64,000 bases of DNA from Streptomyces triculaminicus (GCF_017349075.1 NZ_JAFMOF010000005.1:434001-498000); one strand, 5' to 3'; shown: positions 1-8,081, counted from the first letter of the stretch. Numbers and translations: made by a program. Notes: generated by a model from the letters alone, not told the origin.

Positions 1-287
1 CGGGCGTAGTCGGTGACGATGGCGCCGCCGTAGGGGGCGATGGTCTCGCTCTGGGTGCACAGCGGCAGCCCGCGCCCGACGAGCTCGCCGCCGCCGCGTG
101 CGAAGAACTGCACGTCGACGTGGGAGAACGGCTCGAGCCGGGCCCCGAACTTCGACTTGGTCCGGCGCACGCCGCGCGCCACGGCCCGCACCCGGCCGTG
201 GCCGCGCGTGAGCAGGGTGATGATCCTGTCCGCCTCTCCCAGCTTCTGGGTGCGCAGCACGATGCCGTCGTCGCGGAACAGAGTCAT
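1..287 (-). CDS. recO: DNA repair protein RecO, N-terminal part (cut by window edge)
   Basis: Only the first 95 codons lie in the window; the gene continues beyond position 1. The translation begins MTLFRDDGIVLRTQKLGEAD and continues through a basic stretch (RGVRRTKSKFG) to LEPFSHVDVQFFARGGGELV. This is the RecO N-terminal OB-fold, which in the family binds single-stranded DNA and RecR and helps load RecA in RecFOR recombination repair. The ATG at 287 is the natural start because the RecO alignment begins there. Its place beside leuA and era fits the actinobacterial order. The C-terminal zinc-finger region cannot be checked. Confidence 0.93.
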   Translation of the reverse strand, partial: MTLFRDDGIVLRTQKLGEADRIITLLTRGHGRVRAVARGVRRTKSKFGARLEPFSHVDVQFFARGGGELVGRGLPLCTQSETIAPYGGAIVTDYA

Positions 288-337
288 GCATGCATTGTCC
301 CGTACGCGACGGGCGTCGGGGCCCGGGGGCGCCCGGG

Positions 338-1168
338 TCAGGGGTGCCCGGCGCCGTCGGGGAAGGCGCGGTGGGCGGCGCGGCGCCAGCGGTTGGCGGG
401 CAGGGCGGGGCGCAGGGCGGCGTAGGCGCCGCAGTACTTGGTGAAGACGGCGGGGCGCACCCCGTGGTCGTTCAGCAGCAGGTCCGTCTCCGTCAGGTGG
501 CCGGCGCTCTTGGTCTCCACCAGCACCAGGCCGTCGTCGCAGCGCACGGTCCGCCCGGTGCGCAGGTCGGTGCAGAGCAGCCCGGCGTCGCAGGTGACGC
601 GCTCGCCGTCGGCGACGAACGTCGCCCGCCGGTAGTCGGTGCTCAGGGAGGGGGTGAGCGCCTCGGGGGCCTCGATGCCGTACGCCTCGCGCAGGGTGGC
701 GGCGAGGAAGGCCTGGCAGGGGTCGTCCAGCGGGGCGTCCGCGCCGGTCAGCGGCCGGCGGCGCTTGACGGTGTTGCCGCGACGCCCCTTGAGCTTGATC
801 TCGAACTGCCGCTCCCCCGATTCCCGGTAGACGCGCTCGCGGATCTTGAAGCGCAGCCGGCGGCCCTGCCGGTGGTCGTGGAAGGAGCGCAGGGCGGGGG
901 TGTCGTAGTAGACGGAGTGGTAGCCGAAGGCGCGGTGGTCGTCGATGGTCAGGGCGCGGAAGGGGCCGCCGGGGCGGTGCGGGTCCGTGAGACGGGCCAT
1001 GACCCGGACGAACGTGTCGGCGGGGACGAGATAGCTGCGGTCGAAGCGGGTGAGCAGCTCGGCGCGCGCGGTGACCTCCTCCAGGCCGATCGGCCGGGCG
1101 GCCCCGGCGGCCTCCTCGACGGCTCTCGCCGCCGCCGGGGCGGCGAGGGCGGGGGCCGGGGCGCTCAC
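338..1168 (-). CDS. VTC-domain protein (polyphosphate polymerase-like)
   Basis: A 276-residue protein with a GTG start that overlaps the stop of the upstream DUF4956 gene by four bases (GTGA), so the two are probably translationally coupled. After an Ala/Pro-rich N-terminus it shows the VTC tunnel-fold pattern: FDRSYLV near residue 42, an acidic YYDTPAL strand, RLRFKIRERVY, FEIKLKGRRGNTVKRR with alternating basic residues, and LVETKSAG towards the C-terminus. In eukaryotes VTC domains make polyphosphate from ATP; the bacterial versions paired with DUF4956 are poorly characterised. Family assignment is sound; polyphosphate synthesis here is an inference. Confidence 0.85.
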   Translation of the reverse strand: MSAPAPALAAPAAARAVEEAAGAARPIGLEEVTARAELLTRFDRSYLVPADTFVRVMARLTDPHRPGGPFRALTIDDHRAFGYHSVYYDTPALRSFHDHRQGRRLRFKIRERVYRESGERQFEIKLKGRRGNTVKRRRPLTGADAPLDDPCQAFLAATLREAYGIEAPEALTPSLSTDYRRATFVADGERVTCDAGLLCTDLRTGRTVRCDDGLVLVETKSAGHLTETDLLLNDHGVRPAVFTKYCGAYAALRPALPANRWRRAAHRAFPDGAGHP

Positions 1169-1800
1169 ACCGTCTCCCAGGAGGGGGCCGTGGCCTGGCG
1201 GACGGGCCGTTCGGCCGCCTCGGCCCGCGGCGGGGTGCCGGGCTCGGGCTCGCGGTAACGGACGTCGACGACGGTCAGGTCGCGGACGTAGTCGATCTCC
1301 ATGACCGTCCAGTGCAGCGGCTCGCCGAGCCGCCGGGCGAGGTCGGCGCGCAGGGCGGCCGGGTCGGCGTGCACGGTGTCGAGGGTGATCACCGAGCGGC
1401 GCGAGCGCGCGTACAGCCGGGGGTGGTCGGCGCCGTAGACCACCAGCAGCAGGATCGCGCTGAGCGCGGCGGCGAGGCCGACGGCGAGGTGGGGCAGCCC
1501 GCAGACCAGGCCGAGGACGAGGGTGGTGAAGTAGTAGGCGACCTCCTCGTGCTGGACGGCGTCCGAGCGGAGCCTGATGATCGACAGGACTCCGAAGAGG
1601 CCGAAGCCGAGCGCGAGGCCGCCGTTGCCGCCCACCTCGGCGAGGGCCGCGACCACCGTGAACAGCGCGACGTTCAGCGCGAGATACGCGGGCACCAGGT
1701 CCCGCCGCCGGTGCCGCGGATAGTAGATCGCGAAGGTCAGCAGGCCCACGGCGACCAGGTCGAGCCCCAGATGCGCGGCGAGATGACGCACGGTTTCCAT
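1165..1800 (-). CDS. DUF4956 membrane protein
   Basis: A 211-residue integral membrane protein beginning METVRHLAAHLGLDL, with a GGGAG ribosome site just upstream; an upstream in-frame ATG at 1860 lacks such a site. The first 120 residues hold several hydrophobic helices (LVAVGLLTFAIYY, YLALNVALFTVVAALAEV, LALGFGLFGVLSIIRL), followed by a soluble C-terminal domain with LHWTVMEIDYVRDLTVVDVRY. The sequence GLFGVLSIIRLRSD is typical of DUF4956. The family is commonly encoded next to VTC-domain genes, as here, which suggests a membrane partner for polyanion synthesis or transport. No function has been shown. Confidence 0.85.
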   Translation of the reverse strand: METVRHLAAHLGLDLVAVGLLTFAIYYPRHRRRDLVPAYLALNVALFTVVAALAEVGGNGGLALGFGLFGVLSIIRLRSDAVQHEEVAYYFTTLVLGLVCGLPHLAVGLAAALSAILLLVVYGADHPRLYARSRRSVITLDTVHADPAALRADLARRLGEPLHWTVMEIDYVRDLTVVDVRYREPEPGTPPRAEAAERPVRQATAPSWETV

Positions 1801-1964
1801 CGCTCCCTCTCTCTGTGCGATCAAACGATCACGAACTCGAGGGAAACTCTGGATGAACACAGACGGTTACTCAGGGAAACCATGCGGATTCTTGACGAAC
1901 GCGCGGGACACCTGACCGGATCCGGAGGGATCAAGTCCCGATTCGCGCTCTTGCGCCGCGACCG

Positions 1965-2690
1965 CTACGAGGGAGTACGGGCCGCCGCCAGCAGCCGGTC
2001 GGTGTCCTCCGGACACAGCAGCAGCGCCCGGCCCACCGTCGCCAGCACCTCGCGCTCGGCGGGGCGGTACGGCCCGTCCGCCAGGGCGATGCGGGCCCCC
2101 TGCAGCAGGATCGACTCCCGCCCGGCCGGAGCCAGGTGGGGCGCCAGAGGCTCCAGGGACTCGTGGAGCTCGATGGCCAGGGCCGTGCCGCACGGGTCGA
2201 AGCCGTCGCGGCTCGCGCCGTCCGGCGGCGGCGCGTACCGCCCCGGCAGCCGCCCGGTGTCCGCGGCGAGCGCCTCGATCAGCGTGACGAGCTGCTCCTC
2301 GCTGCAGTCGGCGAAGCCGGCCGCCCGCACCGCGCCCACCGCCGCGCGCCGGACCGTACGGGCCTCCGTGCCGCCCGCGGCCAGCACCGCCAGGGCCACG
2401 GTGTGCACGGCGTCGCGCAGCATCGCCGAGAAGCGGGTCGTGGTCGGGTGGTCCAGGACGTCCATCGCGAACCGGCCCCGGCAGGCCGTGCATTCGACGA
2501 TGGGCCCCACCGGCCCGCGCGGCAGCAGCGGCACCCCGAAGGCGACGAGGCGACGGCGGCCCGTGCGGCGGTGGTAGTTGCGGTCGCCGCCGCAGCCGGG
2601 GCAGAAGAACTCGCCGTCCCCGACGGTGCGCCATACGGTGCGTACGCCCACCACACACCGGTCCGGGCTGTGTCGGCCTTGCGCGTGCAT
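1965..2690 (-). CDS. zinc-ribbon protein with TerB-like helical domain
   Basis: A 241-residue protein. The N-terminal third has two CxxC pairs (FFCPGCGGDRNYHRR and VECTACRGRF), which should form a zinc ribbon. The remaining 160 residues are helical and resemble the TerB/DjlA-type domain (LRDAVHTVALAVLAAGG, LEPLAPHLAPAGRESILLQGARIALADG, PAEREVLATVGRAL), where acidic residues may bind metal. TerB proteins are linked to tellurite resistance and metal sensing at the membrane, but the stand-alone zinc-ribbon form has no known role. Start chosen at the ATG eight bases after a GGAGGT site; a GTG one codon earlier is also possible. Confidence 0.75.
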   Translation of the reverse strand: MHAQGRHSPDRCVVGVRTVWRTVGDGEFFCPGCGGDRNYHRRTGRRRLVAFGVPLLPRGPVGPIVECTACRGRFAMDVLDHPTTTRFSAMLRDAVHTVALAVLAAGGTEARTVRRAAVGAVRAAGFADCSEEQLVTLIEALAADTGRLPGRYAPPPDGASRDGFDPCGTALAIELHESLEPLAPHLAPAGRESILLQGARIALADGPYRPAEREVLATVGRALLLCPEDTDRLLAAARTPS

Positions 2691-2799
2691 CACGGCGCAC
2701 CTCCATAACGCCACGGCCTCGTCGCCGCGTTGACGTGATGTTAGCCACATCCGTGATGCTGCGTCAGTACCTCGTCACACACGGGGACGCGACTCGCGG

Positions 2800-2840
2800 C
2801 CGAAAGCACCGGCGATCCCGCCCGGATGCGGTGCTTTCGG
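2800..2840 (-). terminator. hairpin terminator downstream of leuA
   Basis: A perfect 12-bp inverted repeat, CCGAAAGCACCG (2800-2811) and CGGTGCTTTCGG (2829-2840), separated by 17 bases, lies 50 bases beyond the leuA stop codon. There is no long U-run, which is common for Streptomyces terminators. Confidence 0.7.
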
Positions 2841-2889
2841 CGGCGCGACGTTGACGGCCGGACCGTCTGACGACCGGGGACCGCCCCCG

Positions 2890-4659
2890 TCAGCCGCGGT
2901 ACGCCCGGTTCACCGCCGACACGACGGCCTTGATCGAGGCGCGGGTGGTGTTGGGGTCGATACCGATGCCCCACAGCACCGTGCCGTCGATCACGCACTC
3001 GATGTACGAGGCCGCCTGCGCGCTGGCGCCCTCGCTCATGGTGTGCTCGCTGTAGTCCAGCAGGCGGGCGTCGACGCCGGTGTCGGCCAGCGCGTCGAAG
3101 AACGCGGAGATCGGGCCGTTGCCCGTACCCGTCAGGACCGTCTCCACCCCGTCCACGAAGGCCTCGACGGTCAGCGCGTCCGTGCCCTCGCTGGTGGTGG
3201 AGGTCTGGGCGGAGCGCAGCGTGATCCGGCCCCAGGGGTTGTCGTCCGTGGGCAGGTACTCGTCCCGGAAGACCGACCAGATCTCCTGCGGGGTGACCTC
3301 GCCGCCCTCGGCGTCGGTCTTGCTCTGGATGATCCTCGAGAACTCGATCTGCATCCGGCGCGGCAGGTCCAGCTTGTGGTCGTTCTTCAGGACGTAGGCG
3401 ATGCCGCCCTTGCCCGACTGCGAGTTGACGCGGATGACGGCCTCGTACGAACGGCCGACGTCCTTGGGGTCGATGGGCAGGTAGGGGACCGCCCACTCGA
3501 TGTCGTCCACGGTCTTCCCGGCGGCGGCCGCGTCGGCCTCCATCGCCTCGAAGCCCTTCTTGATGGCGTCCTGGTGGGAGCCGGAGAAGGCGGTGTAGAC
3601 CAGGTCGCCCGCGTAGGGGTGGCGCGGGTGGACCTCCATCTGGCTGCAGTACTCCGCGGTGCGGCGGACCTCGTCGATCTGCGAGAAGTCGATCTGCGGG
3701 TCGACGCCCTGGGAGAAGAGGTTCATGCCCAGGGTGACCAGGTCGACGTTGCCGGTGCGCTCGCCCTGGCCGAACAGGCAGCCCTCCACCCGGTCCGCGC
3801 CGGCCATGACCGCCAGCTCGGCGGCGGCGACGGCGGTTCCCCGGTCGTTGTGCGGGTGGGCGGACAGGCAGACGAACTCGCGCCGCGACAGGTTGCGCGA
3901 CATCCACTCGAAGCGGTCGGCGTGGGTGGAGGGGGTCGAGCGCTCGACGGTCGCCGGCAGGTTCAGGATGATCTCCCGGCCGGCCTCGGGCTGCCAGACG
4001 TCCATGACGCCCTCGCAGACCTCCAGGGCGAAGTCCAGCTCGGTGTCGGTGAAGATCTCCGGGCTGTACTGGTACCCGAAGACGGTCTCGTCGCCGAGGA
4101 TCTTCTCGGCGTACTCCATCACCAGCCGGGTGCCGTCCACCGCGATCTGCTTCACCTGCTCCCGCGAGCCGCGGAAGACCACCCGCCGGAAGACCGGGGC
4201 GGTGGCGTTGTAGAGGTGGACCGTGGCGCGGTGGGCGCCGCGCAGCGACTCGACCGTGCGCTCGATCAGCTCCTCGCGCGCCTGGGTCAGGACGGAGATC
4301 GTCACGTCCTCGGGGATCGCGCCGTCCTCGATGATCGAGCGTACGAACTCGAAGTCCGTGGCCCCGGACGAGGGGAAGCCGACCTCGATCTCCTTGTAGC
4401 CCATGCGGACGAGCAGGTCGAACATCTCGCGCTTGCGGGCGGGCGACATGGGGTCGATCAGCGCCTGGTTGCCGTCGCGCAGGTCGGTCGACAGCCAGCG
4501 GGGCGCGGCGGTGATGCGCTGGTCGGGCCAGGTGCGGCCGGCGATGTCCACGGCTTCGTAGGGGCGGTACTTGTGGACCGGCATCCCGGAGGGCCGCTGG
4601 GTGACGGTGGCGGCGGTGACGGGCGTGGGGCGGCCGACGGACGGGGCGAACTCGGACAT
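2890..4659 (-). CDS. leuA: 2-isopropylmalate synthase
   Basis: A 589-residue enzyme that condenses acetyl-CoA with 2-ketoisovalerate in the first committed step of leucine synthesis. The catalytic TIM barrel carries STDLRDGNQAL (metal and substrate binding), GFPSSGATDFEF, and LSAHPHNDRGTAVA with the two metal-binding histidines; GQGERTGNVDLV is also conserved. The C-terminal part (after about residue 430) is the LeuA dimer domain that senses leucine. Length matches the long actinobacterial LeuA. The ATG at 4659 follows a GAGGAG site; the frame remains open upstream but the family begins here. Preceded by a leader peptide with four consecutive leucine codons, so attenuation is likely. Confidence 0.97.
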   Translation of the reverse strand: MSEFAPSVGRPTPVTAATVTQRPSGMPVHKYRPYEAVDIAGRTWPDQRITAAPRWLSTDLRDGNQALIDPMSPARKREMFDLLVRMGYKEIEVGFPSSGATDFEFVRSIIEDGAIPEDVTISVLTQAREELIERTVESLRGAHRATVHLYNATAPVFRRVVFRGSREQVKQIAVDGTRLVMEYAEKILGDETVFGYQYSPEIFTDTELDFALEVCEGVMDVWQPEAGREIILNLPATVERSTPSTHADRFEWMSRNLSRREFVCLSAHPHNDRGTAVAAAELAVMAGADRVEGCLFGQGERTGNVDLVTLGMNLFSQGVDPQIDFSQIDEVRRTAEYCSQMEVHPRHPYAGDLVYTAFSGSHQDAIKKGFEAMEADAAAAGKTVDDIEWAVPYLPIDPKDVGRSYEAVIRVNSQSGKGGIAYVLKNDHKLDLPRRMQIEFSRIIQSKTDAEGGEVTPQEIWSVFRDEYLPTDDNPWGRITLRSAQTSTTSEGTDALTVEAFVDGVETVLTGTGNGPISAFFDALADTGVDARLLDYSEHTMSEGASAQAASYIECVIDGTVLWGIGIDPNTTRASIKAVVSAVNRAYRG

Positions 4660-4759
4660 CTGCGGAGGGCTCCTCGGTGATCCGCGGGATACGGCCGACG
4701 TCTGTTCTCCGAGGCGTCTGCGCAACGCCGAACTCCGCGGGGAGGGGGTCGGCCCAGCT
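4660..4759 (-). promoter_or_regulatory. leuA leader region (putative attenuator)
   Basis: The 100 bases between the leader-peptide stop and the leuA start contain several short pairings: a small GGCGT/ACGCC hairpin (4713-4729), and CTGCGGAG at 4660-4667, next to the start codon, which can pair 7 of 8 bases with 4733-4740. These could be alternative structures controlled by ribosome stalling on the leucine codons. I cannot fold the RNA here, so terminator versus antiterminator arms are not assigned. Confidence 0.5.
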
Positions 4760-4807
4760 CTACAGGCCCTCGCCGCGGCAGCTAAGAAGAAGCAGCACGT
4801 CACGCAT
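4760..4807 (-). CDS. leuA leader peptide (MRDVLLLLSCRGEGL)
   Basis: A 15-codon open frame 100 bases upstream of leuA encodes MRDVLLLLSCRGEGL with four consecutive leucine codons (CTG CTT CTT CTT). Two CTT codons and the run itself are very unusual in this GC-rich genome, where leucine is nearly always CTG or CTC. This is the classic signature of a ribosome-mediated attenuation leader: when charged leucyl-tRNA is scarce the ribosome stalls and leuA expression rises. The peptide itself need have no function. It is too short for routine gene callers. Confidence 0.85.
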   Translation of the reverse strand: MRDVLLLLSCRGEGL

Positions 4808-4834
4808 GATGCACAGCACACTAACCGAGGTCCG

Positions 4835-4857
4835 TGGAACGCGGCAGCGGCGTTCCA
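4835..4857. promoter_or_regulatory. inverted repeat in the leuA/protease divergent promoter
   Basis: Perfect 8-bp arms TGGAACGC and GCGTTCCA separated by seven bases, located 28-50 bases upstream of the leuA leader peptide and about 90 bases upstream of the divergent protease gene. A candidate operator for either direction; no matching regulator is encoded beside it. Confidence 0.4.
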
Positions 4858-4946
4858 GCATGCGGGACACGGAACCCCGCCACTCTTTTGTGTTAATCGC
4901 GGCATCGGCCAATGACAAGGCCGGGGGCCGGTGCCAGATTGCACGC

Positions 4947-6020
4947 ATGGCCGAATCAGAGAAGTCAGAGAAGACGGTTTTCTGCACCATCATTCCGCCG
5001 CACGTCCTCGACCACCTCGCCCAGACCGACGACCCCCGTTTCTACGAACCCGCCCGCCGCACCCTGGAGCACGACGGCTCCCTGCGCACCCGCCGCCGGC
5101 TCACCGCCCGCCGCGGGGTCTACGCCGACTCCTCGGCCGGCACCCCTTCCGAGACGCCCCAGCGCACGATCTACGACGCGCGCTGCGTCGAGACCCTGCC
5201 GGGCACCAAGGTGCGCGCCGAGGGCGACGCGCCGGGCAAGGACGCCACGGTGAACCGCGCCCACGCCGGTCTCGGGGCGACCTTCGACCTCTATCTGAAG
5301 GTCTACGGCCGGCATTCCATCGACGACGCCGGCCTGCCGCTGAACGCCACCGTCCATTACGGCGAGAAATACAACAACGCCTTCTGGGACGGCGAGCAGA
5401 TGGTCTTCGGAGACGGCGACGGCGACGTCTTCCTGGACTTCACCATTCCGGTGGATGTCATCGGCCACGAACTCACCCACGGCGTGGTCCAGCACACGGC
5501 GAATCTCGAGTACTACGGCCAGTCCGGCGCGCTGAACGAATCCCTCGCGGACGTCTTCGGCTCACTGATCAAGCAGTACGCCCTCGGGCAGTCCGCCGCG
5601 CAGGCCGACTGGCTGATCGGGGCGGGCCTGCTGGGACCGGGCGTGGACAAGGGCACGGCCCTGCGCTCGATGAAGGCCCCCGGCACCGCCTACGACGACG
5701 ACGTCCTCGGCAAGGACCCGCAGCCCGCCACCATGGACGACTACGTCCGCACCAGCCGGGACAACGGCGGCGTGCACATCAATTCCGGCATCCCCAACCA
5801 CGCCTTCTACCTGCTGGCCACAGCCCTCGGCGGCAACGCCTGGGAGCGCGCCGGAAGGATCTGGTACACCACGCTGACCGGGGGCGATCTCGAGGACGAC
5901 GCCCAGTTCGCGGACTTCGCCCGGCTGACCGTGGCCTCGGCCCGGACCCTGTACGGCGAGGGCGACGCGGTCAAGGCCGTGCTGGAGGCATGGCGCCAGG
6001 TGGGCGTCCCCACGGCCTAG
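4947..6020 (+). CDS. protealysin-like M4 metalloprotease
   Basis: A 357-residue thermolysin-family (M4) peptidase without a signal peptide. The short N-terminal propeptide has the CTIIPPHVLDHLA motif typical of the protealysin-like group rather than the long FTP/PepSY propeptide of secreted M4 enzymes. Catalytic residues are all visible: HELTH (zinc ligands H174 and H178, E175 base), ESLAD with the third zinc ligand E198, and H277 in GGVHINSGIPNHAFY as the transition-state histidine. Start chosen at the ATG where the propeptide motif begins; the frame is open further upstream. Forty bases downstream lies an emfourin-like inhibitor gene, giving a protease/inhibitor operon. Such enzymes can be intracellular or exported without a classical signal. 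Confidence 0.93.
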   Translation: MAESEKSEKTVFCTIIPPHVLDHLAQTDDPRFYEPARRTLEHDGSLRTRRRLTARRGVYADSSAGTPSETPQRTIYDARCVETLPGTKVRAEGDAPGKDATVNRAHAGLGATFDLYLKVYGRHSIDDAGLPLNATVHYGEKYNNAFWDGEQMVFGDGDGDVFLDFTIPVDVIGHELTHGVVQHTANLEYYGQSGALNESLADVFGSLIKQYALGQSAAQADWLIGAGLLGPGVDKGTALRSMKAPGTAYDDDVLGKDPQPATMDDYVRTSRDNGGVHINSGIPNHAFYLLATALGGNAWERAGRIWYTTLTGGDLEDDAQFADFARLTVASARTLYGEGDAVKAVLEAWRQVGVPTA

Positions 6021-6059
6021 CGGCCGGTAGACCGCCGCCGAGGGGGTAGAGGTGACAGC

Positions 6060-6326
6060 ATGCGTATCGTCATCACCCGTACCGGCGGCTTCGCCGGCAT
6101 CGAGCGCCGGGCCGAGCTGGACACCTGCGGCCGGCCCGACGCCACGCATCTGGAGGCCCTGGCCCACCGCGCGCTCGCGCCGGGCCGGGACATGCCGGCG
6201 AGGGGGGTGCCGGACGGCTTCCACTACGAGATCAACGTGGACGGCCGCTCGGTCCACCTCGCCGACCCGCACCTCACCGAGGAACAGCGCGAACTGATCC
6301 GCACGGTCCTCAAGGAAGGGGCGTGA
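6060..6326 (+). CDS. emfourin-like protease inhibitor
   Basis: An 88-residue protein starting MRIVITRTGGFAGIERRAEL, the pattern of emfourin (M4in), the inhibitor encoded next to protealysin in Serratia. The C-terminal part (FHYEINVDGRSVHLADPHLT) and the terminal helix (EEQRELIRTVLKEG) also fit the family. It has a good GAGGTG ribosome site six bases before the ATG and follows the M4 protease by 39 bases, so the two are probably co-transcribed. By analogy it binds the protease active site and keeps it inactive inside the cell. Function inferred from family and context. Confidence 0.85.
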   Translation: MRIVITRTGGFAGIERRAELDTCGRPDATHLEALAHRALAPGRDMPARGVPDGFHYEINVDGRSVHLADPHLTEEQRELIRTVLKEGA

Positions 6327-6329
6327 GGG

Positions 6330-7271
6330 CTAGAAGCCCAGCTTCCGGAGCTGCTTGGGATCCCGCTGCCAGTCCTTGGCGACCTTGACGTGCAGGTCGA
6401 GGTAGACCGGCGTGCCCAGGAGCGCCTCGATGTGCTTGCGGGACTTCATGCCGACCTCCTTCAGCCGGGCGCCCTTGGGGCCGATGATGATGCCCTTCTG
6501 GCTGGGGCGCTCGATGTAGACGTTGGCGTGGATGTCCAGCAGCGGCTTGTCCTTGGGCCGGTCCTCGCGCGGCAGCATCTCCTCGACCACGACGGCGATG
6601 GAGTGCGGCAGCTCGTCGCGGACGCCCTCCAGGGCGGCCTCGCGGATCAGCTCGGCGACCATGACCTGCTCGGGCTCGTCGGTGAGGTCGCCCTCGGGGT
6701 AGAGCGGCGGGCTCTCCGGCAGCATCGGGGCGATCAGGTCCGCCAGCAGCGACACCTGCTTGTCGCCCACCGCCGAGACGGGGACGATCTCCGCCCACTT
6801 GATGCCCAGCTCCTCGCCCAGCTGATGGATGGCGATCAGCTGCTCGGCGAGCGTCTTGGAGTCGACCAGGTCGGTCTTGGTGACGATGGCGATCTTGGGG
6901 GTCTTCTTGATCGCGGCCAGCTCGCCCGCGATGAAGCGGTCGCCGGGGCCGAGCTTCTGGTCGGCCGGCAGGCAGAAGCCGATCACGTCGACCTCGGCCC
7001 ACGTGGTCCGCACGACGTCGTTGAGCCGCTCGCCGAGCAGGGTGCGCGGCTTGTGCAGACCGGGGGTGTCCACGAGGACGAGCTGGGCGTCCGGGCGGTG
7101 CACGATGCCGCGCACGGTGTGGCGGGTGGTCTGCGGGCGGTTCGAGGTGATCGCGACCTTCGTCCCCACCAGTGCGTTGGTCAGGGTCGACTTGCCCGCG
7201 TTGGGGCGGCCGACGAAGCACGCGAAGCCCGCGCGGTGGGGGGCCTGGGAGGGAGCGGAGGCGTTGTCCAT
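6330..7271 (-). CDS. era: GTPase Era
   Basis: A 313-residue essential GTPase that binds the 3' end of 16S rRNA and guides 30S subunit assembly. G motifs are visible: GRPNAGKST (G1), the T of NRPQTTRHT (G2), DTPG (G3), and TKTD in place of the usual NKxD (G4). The C-terminal KH domain has ANVYIERPSQKGIIIGPKGA. Length is normal. The gene ends three bases from the convergent emfourin gene with no obvious terminator between. Downstream of the membrane protein and deaminase-like genes on the same strand, in the usual actinobacterial neighbourhood. Confidence 0.97.
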   Translation of the reverse strand: MDNASAPSQAPHRAGFACFVGRPNAGKSTLTNALVGTKVAITSNRPQTTRHTVRGIVHRPDAQLVLVDTPGLHKPRTLLGERLNDVVRTTWAEVDVIGFCLPADQKLGPGDRFIAGELAAIKKTPKIAIVTKTDLVDSKTLAEQLIAIHQLGEELGIKWAEIVPVSAVGDKQVSLLADLIAPMLPESPPLYPEGDLTDEPEQVMVAELIREAALEGVRDELPHSIAVVVEEMLPREDRPKDKPLLDIHANVYIERPSQKGIIIGPKGARLKEVGMKSRKHIEALLGTPVYLDLHVKVAKDWQRDPKQLRKLGF

Positions 7272-7343
7272 GCCTCACATTCTCCCCGATCGTCCACGCC
7301 CCGCCGACCAGCGGCCCCGGGCCCGCGCGGGACGATCACAAGG

Positions 7344-7730
7344 CTAGGCCCGGCGCGGGCGCCGCCCGGTCAGCGTGCCGGCGAGCCACAGGGCTCCGGC
7401 GCCGGGCATCAGCAGGGCGGCCGCGAGGACGAACCAGTTCGTGCCCTCGCCGCGCGTCCAGCCCAGGACGAGCCCGGTCCACAGGGCGGCGGTGGCCAGG
7501 AACGGGCTCCAGGCCCCTGCGGCGTGGGCGCGGCCGGCGGCCCGGTGGTGGCCGCGTACGCGCAGCAGGTCGCTCAGGGCGTGCGGCCACAGGACGAGCA
7601 GCAGGGCGGCCGTCGTCCAGCTGAAGCCCTTGCCGAGCACCGCCCAGTCGACGGCCAGGGTGATCGTGAGGACGGCCGACACCGTGCAGATGAACCAGGC
7701 GGCGCGGGCCGAGGCCCGGGGGCGTGCCAT
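7344..7730 (-). CDS. small four-helix membrane protein
   Basis: A 128-residue hydrophobic protein with about four transmembrane helices (AAWFICTVSAVLTITLAVDWAV, ALLLVLWPHALSDLL, WSPFLATAALWTGLVLGW, NWFVLAAALLMPGAGALWLAG). It starts three bases after the stop of the upstream deaminase-like gene, so the two form an operon that may run into era. No catalytic motif or recognised domain; function unknown. Confidence 0.75.
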   Translation of the reverse strand: MARPRASARAAWFICTVSAVLTITLAVDWAVLGKGFSWTTAALLLVLWPHALSDLLRVRGHHRAAGRAHAAGAWSPFLATAALWTGLVLGWTRGEGTNWFVLAAALLMPGAGALWLAGTLTGRRPRRA

Positions 7731-7733
7731 GGG

Positions 7734-8081
7734 TCAGCCCGCGCCGAGCGTGTCGCGCAGGGTGCCGTCGGGGCCCGCGAGCAGGACCGGGGTGCCGGCG
7801 CCGCCCAGGTCCCGTACGGCGGCGCGGTCGGCGTCGGGGACGGTGTCCGCCTCGGAGACCACGGCCGCGGCCTCCAGGGACGTGGCCCCGCTGGCCACGG
7901 CCATCGCCACGGCCGTGCGCAGGGCGCTCAGCCGCAGCGAGTCCAGGGCGACGGTCCCGGCGACGTACGTACGGCCGGTCTCGTCGCGGACGGCCGCGCC
8001 CTCGGGGACGGCGTTGCGGGCGCGGGTGGCGCGGGCGAGCGTGAGGAGCTTGCGGTCTTCGGGGTCCAGGGCATCCGTCAT
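7734..8081 (-). CDS. degenerate cytidine deaminase-like protein
   Basis: A 115-residue protein whose length and pattern (ARATRARNAVPEGAAVRDETGRTYVAGTVALDSLRLSA ...) match cytidine deaminases encoded beside era in actinobacteria. The zinc site is missing: where active enzymes have the C/H-A-E motif this one has a leucine-rich ALDSLRLSALRT, and there is no PCxxC and indeed no cysteine. It is therefore unlikely to deaminate cytidine and may be a structural or binding relic. Located three bases upstream of the membrane protein gene on the same strand. Confidence 0.7.
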   Translation of the reverse strand: MTDALDPEDRKLLTLARATRARNAVPEGAAVRDETGRTYVAGTVALDSLRLSALRTAVAMAVASGATSLEAAAVVSEADTVPDADRAAVRDLGGAGTPVLLAGPDGTLRDTLGAG

